A stretch of DNA of 64,000 nucleotides from Rhodobacterales bacterium. Lineage in GTDB: Bacteria; Pseudomonadota; Alphaproteobacteria; Caulobacterales; Hyphomonadaceae. Position 1 is the first letter of the stretch; each line of letters opens with the position of its first letter. The stretch is from NCBI GenBank assembly GCA_014763715.1, contig JACXUV010000013.1:1-64000 (forward strand), in the 5' to 3' direction. Below, piece by piece: positions 52,075 to 60,521 of this stretch. Position numbers and translations under genes: made by a program. The notes under the pieces were generated by a model, which saw only the letters and a program-made list of their open reading frames with translations, was not told the DNA's origin and ran no database searches.

Positions 52075-54153
52075 GTGGAGACCAAGAAACTTTTAGGGCT
52101 TTCAAACCCGACTGCGCTTCTGGCGATCGGCCTGATGATGGTCATCCTGGTCATGATCCTGCCGGTTCCGGCCTGGGTGATGGACATTGGCCTGACCAGT
52201 TCTTTCGCCTTCGCGATCCTGATCTTCACAACGGCGATCTTCATCGAGAAGCCGCTGGACTTCTCATCCTTTCCGAGCGTGCTTCTGGCTTCGCTGATTC
52301 TGCGCCTTGCCCTCAACGTATCGTCCACCAAGCTGATTATCGGTGACGGTCATACGGGTACGGATGCTGCAGGCGGTGTTATCCAGGGCTTCGCCATGTT
52401 TATCATGGGCGGCAACCTGTTTGTGGGGCTCGTCGTGTTCGGCGTGCTGGTGATCGTGAACTTCATGGTCATCACCAAGGGTGCTGGGCGTATGGCTGAG
52501 GTCGGCGCTCGCTTTGCCCTGGATGCCATGCCGGGCAAGCAGCTGGCCATCGACTCCGATCTGGCTGTGGGCGCAATCTCCCATGAGGAAGCCAAGAAGC
52601 GCCGCCAGAAAGAACAGGAGGAAGCTGCTTTCCTCGGTTCTCTGGACGGTGCGTCGAAATTCGTGAAAGGCGATGCAATTGCCGGCCTGCTGATCACAGC
52701 GCTGAACCTGCTTGCCGGTATCGGTATCGGCCTCACGGTGCATCATCTCAGCTTTTCCGAGGCGCTTAGCAATTACTCGATCCTGACAGTTGGTGATGGC
52801 CTCGTTTCGCAGATTCCTGCCGTCATCGTTTCGGTCGCAGCAGCTCTCCTTCTGTCGAAGGGCAGGGAAGATGGCGCCATCGATCTCGCCCTTGTCGCCC
52901 AGCTGGGCGGCAACGCGGCGGCACTGTTCATTGTGTCCGGTATTCTGGGTGTATTCGCGCTGTTTCCGGGTCTGCCATTCATTCCGTTCATGCTGGCGGC
53001 AATCGGGTTCGCCACGGCAGGCTGGTTCATTCACCAGCAGCACCAGAAGGCCGAGGCGGCAAAAGACCTGGTCAGTGATGAAGCAGTGCCGGAGCCGGTC
53101 AAGTTCGGCGATTCCATCCATGCCGACGAGATCCACCTCGAAGTCGCACCGGACCTCGTGAACCTGGTTCTGCTTGGCGACAATGGCTTTGAAAGCCGGA
53201 TCCAGAAGATCCGGAGATATATCGCCGAGGAATATGGCTTCGTCCTGCCGCCCATACGGATGACCGATAATCCGACACTGAAGAAGAACGAATACCGCAT
53301 TCGTATTCAGGGCGTGCGGATCGATTCCGGTTTCCTTCGGCCGGGATCTGTCTTGGCTCTGCTTGAAGATGACCAGCTGCCGCATCTCGATGGCGAGAAG
53401 GTAAAAGAGCCGGTCTACAAGGCCGCCGCGCGGTGGCTTGCTTCCGGCAAGAAACAGGAGCTGGCAGCCTCCGGCATTCCGGCTGTTGAGCCGATCGAAG
53501 TGCTGGCGACGCACATGCTGGAAGTTATCCAGTCGAACTTCTCGCTGATCTTCACCCGTATGGTGATGCTGGATACGCTGGATGCCCTGACCAAGGTATC
53601 CGATCCGGATCGTGCTGCCTCCAACCGCCGCTTCCTGGACGAGTACATTCCCGGCAAGGTCACGCCGGAACTGCTGTTGTCGGTTGTCCGTCTCCTGCTG
53701 GAAGAGCGTGTGTCGATCCGCAACCTGTTCCTCATCATCGAGACCCTGGCCGAGGCCAAGCAGGCCGGTGCCAACATCCAGCGCTCGGTCGAGATGGTGC
53801 GCCAGCGCCTGGCCTTCCAGATCGTCGACCGTCTGCAGGACGAGCAGGGACGCTTGCCGCTGGTCCAGCTGTCGACCAATTGGGAACAGAAGTTTGCCCA
53901 GTACGAGATTACCAATGAGAATGGCGGGAGCGACATTGCCCTGCCGCCGGAACTGTTTGGTGAGCTGACGAACTCGGTTCAGACGAAGCTGAATGAAGCG
54001 GCCCGCAAAGGCGTGATCGCCTCCGTCGCGACCACATCGCGCCGGCGCCGCTTCCTGCAGACTGTGCTTGTCAGCAAGGGCATTCGCAATGCCGTGTTGG
54101 CCTATGAGGAAATCAACGCCAAGACGAAGCCCTATATTATCGGCGTTGTCTGA
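52075..54153 (+). CDS. flhA: Flagellar export gate protein FlhA
   Basis: Main export-gate component, 692 aa. About eight membrane helices fill the first 325 residues, with the FHIPEP-family region LILRLALNVSSTKLIIGDGHTG and MAEVGARFALDAMPGKQLAIDSDL, and ILTVGDGLVSQIPAVIVSVAAALL. The cytoplasmic domain starts near 350 and ends with TSRRRRFLQTVLVSKGIRNAVLAYEEI. The start is GTG 52075. The stop shares a base with fliR. Confidence 0.97.
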   Translation: METKKLLGLSNPTALLAIGLMMVILVMILPVPAWVMDIGLTSSFAFAILIFTTAIFIEKPLDFSSFPSVLLASLILRLALNVSSTKLIIGDGHTGTDAAGGVIQGFAMFIMGGNLFVGLVVFGVLVIVNFMVITKGAGRMAEVGARFALDAMPGKQLAIDSDLAVGAISHEEAKKRRQKEQEEAAFLGSLDGASKFVKGDAIAGLLITALNLLAGIGIGLTVHHLSFSEALSNYSILTVGDGLVSQIPAVIVSVAAALLLSKGREDGAIDLALVAQLGGNAAALFIVSGILGVFALFPGLPFIPFMLAAIGFATAGWFIHQQHQKAEAAKDLVSDEAVPEPVKFGDSIHADEIHLEVAPDLVNLVLLGDNGFESRIQKIRRYIAEEYGFVLPPIRMTDNPTLKKNEYRIRIQGVRIDSGFLRPGSVLALLEDDQLPHLDGEKVKEPVYKAAARWLASGKKQELAASGIPAVEPIEVLATHMLEVIQSNFSLIFTRMVMLDTLDALTKVSDPDRAASNRRFLDEYIPGKVTPELLLSVVRLLLEERVSIRNLFLIIETLAEAKQAGANIQRSVEMVRQRLAFQIVDRLQDEQGRLPLVQLSTNWEQKFAQYEITNENGGSDIALPPELFGELTNSVQTKLNEAARKGVIASVATTSRRRRFLQTVLVSKGIRNAVLAYEEINAKTKPYIIGVV

Positions 54154-54908
54154 TGCTTGGAGGCGTCCCGGTTCCGGACGCGCTGTCCAGCTGGATCGCG
54201 CTGGTGATGATGATCGTGGCCCGGCTCAGTTTCATCGTCTTCTTCATGCCGGGAATCGGCGAACAGACCATACCGCTGCAAATGCGGGTGATGATCCTGC
54301 TGGCGCTGTCGGCAGCCTTTTCGATTTCCGGCTTCATGACGGCTCCGCCGACCGATTCCTTTGCCGCTTATGGCGGCGTCCTGGCAACGGAAGTCGCCAT
54401 CGGGTTTAGCCTCGGCGTCGTGTTGAGGGCGACGATCTGGATGCTCAGCATTGCTGGCACCGTGATCTCGCAATCCATCGGTCTTTCGCAATTGCTCGGG
54501 GTCGCGCTGGAGCATGAGCAACAGACCCTGACGGCGAACCTCTTGTCTATGGCAGGGGCGGCGCTGCTGCTCTCGGCGGATTTTCACATCAAGGCGATTG
54601 CAAGCCTGTTGCAGCTCTACACCGATGTGCCGATCGGGGCGCTGGAGGCCATGAACCAGGACATGCTTGTCCAGGCGCTCCTGTCTGCCTTCGGGCTCGC
54701 CATCATGCTGGCCTGGCCGTTCGTGGCTGTGAACCTCCTGTACAATATCTGCCTCGGCTTCATCAACAAGGCGCTTCCCTCCCTGATGGTTGCCTTCGTC
54801 GGCGCGCCACTGATGATCGGGGCGGGCATCATCCTGCTGGCCCTGTCGATTATGGGGATGCTGGTGGTGTGGGAGGGCCGGATACCTGATATCGTGGTCT
54901 GGCAGTGA
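54153..54908 (+). CDS. fliR: Flagellar export gate protein FliR
   Basis: Export-gate subunit of 251 aa with about six membrane helices. Blocks include MMIVARLSFIVFFMPGIGEQTIPLQMRV, GFSLGVVLRATIWMLSIAGTVISQSIGLSQLLG and the tail WPFVAVNLLYNICLGFINKALPSLMVAFVGAPLMI. The ATG overlaps the flhA stop by one base. FlhB follows after eight bases. Confidence 0.94.
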   Translation: MLGGVPVPDALSSWIALVMMIVARLSFIVFFMPGIGEQTIPLQMRVMILLALSAAFSISGFMTAPPTDSFAAYGGVLATEVAIGFSLGVVLRATIWMLSIAGTVISQSIGLSQLLGVALEHEQQTLTANLLSMAGAALLLSADFHIKAIASLLQLYTDVPIGALEAMNQDMLVQALLSAFGLAIMLAWPFVAVNLLYNICLGFINKALPSLMVAFVGAPLMIGAGIILLALSIMGMLVVWEGRIPDIVVWQ

Positions 54909-54916
54909 GGTAGGCC

Positions 54917-55993
54917 ATGGCAGAGCAGGACTCCGACAGCGGCGAAAAGGAATTTGAAGCCACCGAACAGCGACGCCAACAGGCGCGCGAAGAAGGTAAT
55001 GTTCCGCAGTCGAAGGAAACCAATACGCTGGCGCTGATCGTCGGCACGATGGTGGCTGCGCTGGTTCTGCAGGTCGCTATTGGTGGCGCCGTATTCCAGG
55101 ACTTCTCCTCCGTCCTGTATCATGCGGACGCCTTTTCCGATGACATCTTCAATTCCGGCGGCACGGAAACACGCAGCTGGCTGTCATCGACCCTGGTCAA
55201 GTTTGCGCCGATCCCGCTGATCCTTGCGGCGATTGTGCTTCTGTCGCTTGTGGCCCAGCGCTCGATCTCGTTCTCCGCCAAGAAGATCCAGGCAGACCCG
55301 AAGAAGCTGTCGCCTTTCGAAAACCTCAAGAAGAAGTATGGCGCGAAGGGCCTGCTGGATTTCCTCAAGGATACGGTGAAGCTGATCTTCGCCGCGACGC
55401 TGGCCATCGTCTTCCTTGTCCAGCTGGCACAGGACTATTACGCCTCCAGCGCGATCCAGCGCGGGCAGTTTGCTGAGTTCACTTTCAGCCAGGTTCTGAA
55501 ACTGATCTTCTGGTTCCTCCTTTTCCAATTCGTTCTCGCGGCGATCGACCTGCCGCTACAGCGCCGCCTTCATGCCAACCAGCTGAAGATGAGCCGTGAG
55601 GAAATGAAAAAGGAGATGAAGCAGAGTGAGGGCGACCCGCAGCTGAAACAACAGCGCCGGCAGAAGGCCTCGCAGATCACACGCGGCCAGATGCTGACCA
55701 ATGTGAAGGATGCGACGGTCGTCATGGTGAACCCTGAACACTATGCCGTGGCCCTGAAGTGGGATCCGGAATCCAGCAAGGCGCCGGTCTGTGTCGCCAA
55801 GGGGGTGGACCATCTGGCCGCCCGGATCCGCGAGATCGCAACCGCCAATAATGTGCCGATCTATCGCGATCCGCCTGCGACCCGCTCCATGTACAGCCTG
55901 GTTGAGGTCGACGAGGAAATCCGGCCTGAGCACTTCGCCGCTGTGGCCGCCGCGATCAATTTCGTCGAACGTATTCGCAAGCATATGGAGTAG
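54917..55993 (+). CDS. flhB: Flagellar export switch protein FlhB with NPEH cleavage motif
   Basis: Substrate-specificity switch of the export gate, 358 aa. The N-terminus (GEKEFEATEQRRQQAREEGNVPQSKE) and four membrane helices (about 38-60, 97-117, 150-172, 190-212) are normal. The autocleavage site, NPTH in nearly all family members, reads NPEH here (Asn272-Pro273-Glu274-His275; GAA at 55736-55738). Asn and Pro, which form the scissile bond, are kept. The cytoplasmic tail (YAVALKWD, GVDHLAARIREIATANNVPIYRDPPATRSMYSLVEV) is intact, so the protein is probably functional. Confidence 0.95.
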   Translation: MAEQDSDSGEKEFEATEQRRQQAREEGNVPQSKETNTLALIVGTMVAALVLQVAIGGAVFQDFSSVLYHADAFSDDIFNSGGTETRSWLSSTLVKFAPIPLILAAIVLLSLVAQRSISFSAKKIQADPKKLSPFENLKKKYGAKGLLDFLKDTVKLIFAATLAIVFLVQLAQDYYASSAIQRGQFAEFTFSQVLKLIFWFLLFQFVLAAIDLPLQRRLHANQLKMSREEMKKEMKQSEGDPQLKQQRRQKASQITRGQMLTNVKDATVVMVNPEHYAVALKWDPESSKAPVCVAKGVDHLAARIREIATANNVPIYRDPPATRSMYSLVEVDEEIRPEHFAAVAAAINFVERIRKHME

Positions 55994-55996
55994 GGG

Positions 55997-56332
55997 ATGG
56001 CAGAGAAGGGTCCCCCTCTGAAAAAGCTCGTCGCCCTGAAGCGCCAGCGGGCCGAGCAGAACCTGTTGAGTATTCAGCAGGAGCTGACGGCTCTGATGAC
56101 GGAGCTGAAGCGGCTTGAAACCGATCTTGCCGCGCTCAACGGGGAAGCGGGTGGGATCGAGACCCATATCCTGGCCTATGAGCATGGCTTTGCCCAGCGG
56201 CAGACCTGGGCGATCCAGGCCTGTCGGGCAAAAATTGCGGAGAAAGAGTCCGAGTATGCCGCTGCCCGTGAAGCTCTGAAGCGGGCCTTCGATTCAGAAG
56301 AACGCCTGCGCCGCGAGGACAAGCGGCCCTGA
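55997..56332 (+). CDS. FliJ-like coiled-coil protein
   Basis: Small cytoplasmic coiled coil of 111 aa, probably the export chaperone-escort FliJ that stimulates FliI. Nearly the whole protein is charged helix (LVALKRQRAEQNLLSIQQELTALMTELKRLETDLAALNGEA; IAEKESEYAAAREALKRAFDSEERLRRED). It starts three bases after flhB as the last gene of the flgB operon. The FliJ call rests on size, coiled coil and position, as the sequence is not distinctive. Confidence 0.6.
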   Translation: MAEKGPPLKKLVALKRQRAEQNLLSIQQELTALMTELKRLETDLAALNGEAGGIETHILAYEHGFAQRQTWAIQACRAKIAEKESEYAAAREALKRAFDSEERLRREDKRP

Positions 56333-56377
56333 CGGTGATGCTTGATCTTTGAGGCCCGGTTGGCCACAAGTCCGCCC

Positions 56378-57352
56378 ATGCTCGATTATCGTTTTTCCGT
56401 GGCCCCAATGATGGACTGGACCGACCGGCATTGCCGTGTCTTCCACCGGTGCCTGTCGAAGCGTGCGCTCTTGTGGACGGAGATGGTCACGGCGGATGCG
56501 GTGATCCATGGCGACCGTCAGCGGCTGATCGGGTATGATGATGTGGAACACCCGCTGGTCCTGCAGCTGGGCGGCAGCGAACCGGTCAAGCTGGCCGAGG
56601 CTGCTCGGATTGCGGAGGGCTTCGGCTATGATGAGGTGAACCTCAATTGCGGGTGCCCGTCAGAGCGCGTGCAGTCCGGCGCGTTCGGAGCTTGCCTGAT
56701 GGCGGAGCCGGATCTGGTAGCCGATTGCGTTGCGGCGATGAAGGCGGCGGTTTCCATTCCGGTTACGGTGAAATGCCGTATTGCCATCGACGACCTGCCA
56801 GAGCGCGAGACCCTGTTCACCTTCATCGAGAAAGTATCCGCGGCAGGCTGCAACGTGTTCACGGTCCACGCGCGCAAGGCCTGGCTGAAAGGTCTCTCGC
56901 CGAAGGAAAACCGGGATATTCCGCCGCTCGACTATGAACTGGTCGCGGAGCTGAAAGCCGCCCGGCCTGACCTGACCCTCATTCTCAATGGTGGCATTCC
57001 GGACATTGCGGCGTGCACGGAACACCTGAAGCGGTTTGATGGCGTCATGCTGGGCCGTGCGGCTTACCAGACGCCAGCCATCCTGGGAGAGGTCGATGCC
57101 GTCCTGTTCGGGGAGGGAGAGGTTCTTTCGCCCTTTGAGGCGGTGGAGGCTTACCGGCCCTATATGGCGGCGCGGCTGGCAGAAGGGACGGGTCTGCACG
57201 CGATGACGCGCCACATGCTGGGGCTCTTCAATGGGCGGCCGGGCGCGCGTCTCTGGCGGCGTACCTTGTCGGAACGCGCGCCGCGTGCCGGGGCGGGGCT
57301 GGATGTGCTGGGTGCCGCCCTGGACGCCGTAAGAGACTGCAGTCTCGTCTGA
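56378..57352 (+). CDS. dusA: tRNA-dihydrouridine synthase A
   Basis: FMN-dependent enzyme reducing uridine to dihydrouridine in the tRNA D-loop, 324 aa. DusA features are the start YRFSVAPMMDWTDRHCRVFHR, HPLVLQLGGSEP, NLNCGCPSERVQSGAFGACLM with the catalytic Cys region, VKCRIAIDD, VHARKAWLKGLSPKENRDIPPL and LNGGI. ATG 56378 is used; a TTG at 56342 would add residues unlike the family. It lies just after the flagellar block, on the same strand, but is a housekeeping gene. Confidence 0.94.
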   Translation: MLDYRFSVAPMMDWTDRHCRVFHRCLSKRALLWTEMVTADAVIHGDRQRLIGYDDVEHPLVLQLGGSEPVKLAEAARIAEGFGYDEVNLNCGCPSERVQSGAFGACLMAEPDLVADCVAAMKAAVSIPVTVKCRIAIDDLPERETLFTFIEKVSAAGCNVFTVHARKAWLKGLSPKENRDIPPLDYELVAELKAARPDLTLILNGGIPDIAACTEHLKRFDGVMLGRAAYQTPAILGEVDAVLFGEGEVLSPFEAVEAYRPYMAARLAEGTGLHAMTRHMLGLFNGRPGARLWRRTLSERAPRAGAGLDVLGAALDAVRDCSLV

Positions 57353-57419
57353 CCTCAAAATTTGTTCTTTATTTGTTCGCGGTGGCATGTTAATCATTTT
57401 CTCGTTTTGAGGGAAACGG

Positions 57420-58970
57420 ATGATGGTCTGCCGGGTTACAACATTTGCGTTTGAGGGCGTCGACGCGCAGCCTGTCGATGTTCAGGTGCAACTCACCGGC
57501 GGAAATCCGAATTTCCACATTGTCGGCCTGCCGGACAAGGCGGTGGGCGAAAGCCGCGAGCGCGTGCGGGCCGCCTTTGCCTCACTTGGCCTTGCCCTGC
57601 CGCCGAAGCGGGTGATTGTGAACCTCGCCCCGGCGGATCTTCCGAAAGAAGGTAGCCATTATGATCTGGCCATCGCGCTGGCCATGCTGGCGATCATGGG
57701 CGTGATCCCGGCGGATCAGTTGGAGGCGTATGCGGCGATCGGGGAATTGTCTCTGGATGGCGGTCTTGGTGAAACGGTGGGCGTGCTGCCCGCAGCCATG
57801 GCGGCAGAGGCAATGGACCTGCGCCTGATCTGCCCGGAGGTTTGCGGGGCTGAGGCCGCCTGGGCGGGTGGAAGTGTCGTGGCAGCGCGCAGCCTGATTG
57901 CCCTGATCAATCATTTCACTGGGCGGGAAGCGATCGGCGCGCCGAAAGCGGGCTTGCTGGCAGAACCTCCGCCGGGGCCGGACCTGCGCGATGTGAAAGG
58001 GCAGGAGGGGGCCAAGCGTGTCCTGGAAATCGCCGCCGCAGGTGGGCACAATTTGCTGTTCTGCGGACCGCCCGGTTCCGGCAAGTCCATGCTGGCGCAA
58101 CGTCTGCCCGGCCTGTTGCCGCCGCTCAGTGCGCGGGAATTGCTGGAAGTCTCACAAATTCAATCGATTGCGGGCCTGCTGGAACGCGGGCGCCTGTCGC
58201 GCACGCGGCCTTTTCGGGCCCCGCACCATTCGGCGTCAATGGCGGCACTGGTTGGCGGCGGCATCAAGGCCAAGCCGGGGGAAGTGTCGCTTGCCCATCA
58301 CGGCGTGCTGTTCCTGGATGAGTTACCGGAATTCCCGGCCCATGTGCTGGACAGCCTGCGCCAGCCGCTTGAAGCGGGTGAGGCCGTGGTGGCCCGTGCC
58401 AACCGGCATGTGCGCTATCCGGCGCGTTTCCAGCTGATCGCGGCGATGAACCCCTGCCGCTGTGGCGGCGGCCCGGGCGCGGCGGCCTGCACACGTGGGC
58501 CGAAGTGCGCCCAGCAATACCAGTCCCGCCTGTCCGGTCCCTTCCTTGACCGGATCGACCTCTATTATGACACGCCGCCGGTGACGGCGGTGGACCTTGC
58601 CCTACCGCCCCCAACTGAGGGCACGGCTGAAGCGCGTGCCCGTGTGGCGGCTGCGCGGGATATTCAGGCCGACCGTTTTGGGGAAACGGGCGACGATACG
58701 CGCCGGCCGGTCAATGCGGATGCGCCCTTGCCGGAACTGGAACAAGTGGCCCGTCCGGATCAGGCGGGCGCTACCTTGCTGGCCGATGCAGCCAGCCGTC
58801 TCAGCCTGACGGCTCGGGGCTATTCCCGTGTCCTGAAAGTTGCCCGCACGATTGCTGATCTGGATGGCGCAGAAGGTGTACGCCGCGTACACATTGCTGA
58901 GGCGCTGTCTTATCGCCAGCGTCCGGCCGGGCAGGGGGAAGGCGTCAATGCGGACGCCATGGCGCGTTAG
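57420..58970 (+). CDS. ComM/YifB-family AAA+ Mg-chelatase-like protein
   Basis: Hexameric helicase-type AAA+ protein of 516 aa; ComM drives branch migration in natural transformation. The N-terminal Lon-protease-like domain (TTFAFEGVDAQPVDVQVQL, FHIVGLPDKAVGESRERV) is followed by a Mg-chelatase AAA+ core with Walker A GPPGSGKSM, Walker B VLFLDELPEF and HHSASMAAL, and the Zn-like cluster NPCRCGGGPGAAACTRGPKC. The C-terminal domain (SRLSLTARGYSRVLKVARTIADLDG) is complete. The start is ATG 57420 after GAGGG. Confidence 0.92.
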   Translation: MMVCRVTTFAFEGVDAQPVDVQVQLTGGNPNFHIVGLPDKAVGESRERVRAAFASLGLALPPKRVIVNLAPADLPKEGSHYDLAIALAMLAIMGVIPADQLEAYAAIGELSLDGGLGETVGVLPAAMAAEAMDLRLICPEVCGAEAAWAGGSVVAARSLIALINHFTGREAIGAPKAGLLAEPPPGPDLRDVKGQEGAKRVLEIAAAGGHNLLFCGPPGSGKSMLAQRLPGLLPPLSARELLEVSQIQSIAGLLERGRLSRTRPFRAPHHSASMAALVGGGIKAKPGEVSLAHHGVLFLDELPEFPAHVLDSLRQPLEAGEAVVARANRHVRYPARFQLIAAMNPCRCGGGPGAAACTRGPKCAQQYQSRLSGPFLDRIDLYYDTPPVTAVDLALPPPTEGTAEARARVAAARDIQADRFGETGDDTRRPVNADAPLPELEQVARPDQAGATLLADAASRLSLTARGYSRVLKVARTIADLDGAEGVRRVHIAEALSYRQRPAGQGEGVNADAMAR

Positions 58971-58974
58971 GAAA

Positions 58975-58999
58975 ACGGGCGTGAAACGTGCCCGTGGTT
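58975..58999 (+). terminator. Candidate terminator after the comM-like gene
   Basis: ACGGGC (58975-58980) pairs with GCCCGT (58990-58995) around a nine-base GTGAAACGT loop, flanked by AAA on the left and GGTTT on the right, four bases after the stop. The T-run is short. Confidence 0.45.
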
Positions 59000-59036
59000 T
59001 AAGCAATTCCTAAAGCGTCTGTTGCACGATCCCGGC

Positions 59037-60521
59037 ATGACCAAGCCACCTCTGCTGCCCGGCGAGTCCCGTCCGGAAGAAACCTTCCTCGCTGCGGCGA
59101 GCCATGAAATTCGCACGCCGCTGAACGGGATTCTCGGCACGGTTTCACTGTTGCTGGAGACGGAACTGGAACCCTCCCAGCGGGAATATGCCGAGACCAT
59201 CCGGCAGAGCGGGTCGCGCCTGCTCGATCTTCTGAACAATGTTCTGGACTATGCCCGCCTCGATGCGGCTGCCATCGAACTCGAAACCGAGGCCTTCTGC
59301 CCGGTACGCCTTGGCCGCGAAGTGGTCGAGTTGCTCAGCCCGCGCGCGCACGCCGCCGGGCTTGATATCGCCGCGCGCGCCTCCGACCTGCCGATGCCTT
59401 CCTATTCCGGCGATGCGGGCCGCATCCGTCAGATCCTGTTCAATCTGGTCGGCAATGCGCTGAAGTTCACGGAGCAGGGCGCGGTCCTTCTGGACATCTG
59501 TGCACATGCCGATGGGTTGGAATACCGTATCATCGACACAGGGCCCGGTATTGCGCCGGAAGATCGCGAGCGCCTGTTCGAAGCCTTCCGTCAGAACAGC
59601 CGGCAGGACGCCTACAAGGATGGAGGCGTCGGTCTTGGCCTGGCCATCGTCAAGCGCCTGACGGATCTGTTGGGCGGACAGATTGAGGTTTCCGGCGAGC
59701 CGGGCCTCGGCACCTGTTTCTCTGTGCGTTTGCCGCTGGCGAAAGCTGAACTGCCGCCCACGCATGACCTGCCGGTGCTGGACGCTGTTGTGGGCCTTGC
59801 CGGCCTGCCGCCTGCGACGTGCCTGTCGGCGACATCGGCTCTGGTTGATGCGGTGGCCCAGCCGGTTTGCATCGACATTTCATCCGGCCATGTACCGCCG
59901 GAAGTGGATGTCCTTCTGCTCGGGGCGGAACAGCCTGAAGAAACCATTCGCACACTGGCCCGCAAGGCGCCGAGCCTGATCGTATTGCGGCCGGAAGACC
60001 GTGGCGCCATCGCCCGTTTCAAGGCGATGGGTTGTGTCGGCTGGCTGGTGCGTCCGCTGCGGGCGTCGTCGCTGGTGGAGCGGGTGTTTGTGGTGAAGGC
60101 GGGCGGCATGCCGGTGGAAGAGCCCGAAAAGCTGACCGGCGCCGGGCGCGTGCTGATCGCAGACGACAATCCGGTCAATGCGATGATTGCACGGCGCGCC
60201 TTGGAATCGGCCGGATTTACGGTCACAGTTGCCTCCACAGGTGTTGAAGCGCTGGAGGCTGCGAAGAGCATGAATCCCGACCTGGTCCTGATGGATCTTC
60301 GTATGCCGGAAATGGATGGCTTCGAGGCCATGCGCCGCCTGCGTGCCGATGGTTCTGCTGTGCCACTGATCGCTGTGTCTGCCGAGGTGAACTCCGATAT
60401 CGAGCGTCAGGCCAGGCTGGCCGGTGCCAATGAGGTGGTCGCGAAACCGATTGAGCCGCAGGCGCTGCGTGCCCTTGCCATCCGCTGGACCGGCGCCGCG
60501 GACAAGGCCGGCGCCGCATGA
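59037..60521 (+). CDS. Soluble hybrid histidine kinase with two receiver-like domains
   Basis: Cytoplasmic hybrid kinase of 494 aa with no membrane segment. The H-box is at the very start (FLAAASHEIRTPLNG, phospho-His23), followed by the ATPase boxes (N: LVGNALKF; G1: DTGPGIAPEDR; G2: GVGLGLAIVKR). A central region (about 250-360) resembles a receiver but lacks the phospho-Asp. The C-terminal receiver is intact, with the Asp-Asp pair (IADDNPVN), Asp420 (LVLMDLRMPEMDG) and Lys in AKPIEPQ. With no sensor domain it may respond to a partner protein. ATG 59037 is used. Its stop overlaps the AmpG-like gene by four bases. Confidence 0.88.
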   Translation: MTKPPLLPGESRPEETFLAAASHEIRTPLNGILGTVSLLLETELEPSQREYAETIRQSGSRLLDLLNNVLDYARLDAAAIELETEAFCPVRLGREVVELLSPRAHAAGLDIAARASDLPMPSYSGDAGRIRQILFNLVGNALKFTEQGAVLLDICAHADGLEYRIIDTGPGIAPEDRERLFEAFRQNSRQDAYKDGGVGLGLAIVKRLTDLLGGQIEVSGEPGLGTCFSVRLPLAKAELPPTHDLPVLDAVVGLAGLPPATCLSATSALVDAVAQPVCIDISSGHVPPEVDVLLLGAEQPEETIRTLARKAPSLIVLRPEDRGAIARFKAMGCVGWLVRPLRASSLVERVFVVKAGGMPVEEPEKLTGAGRVLIADDNPVNAMIARRALESAGFTVTVASTGVEALEAAKSMNPDLVLMDLRMPEMDGFEAMRRLRADGSAVPLIAVSAEVNSDIERQARLAGANEVVAKPIEPQALRALAIRWTGAADKAGAA

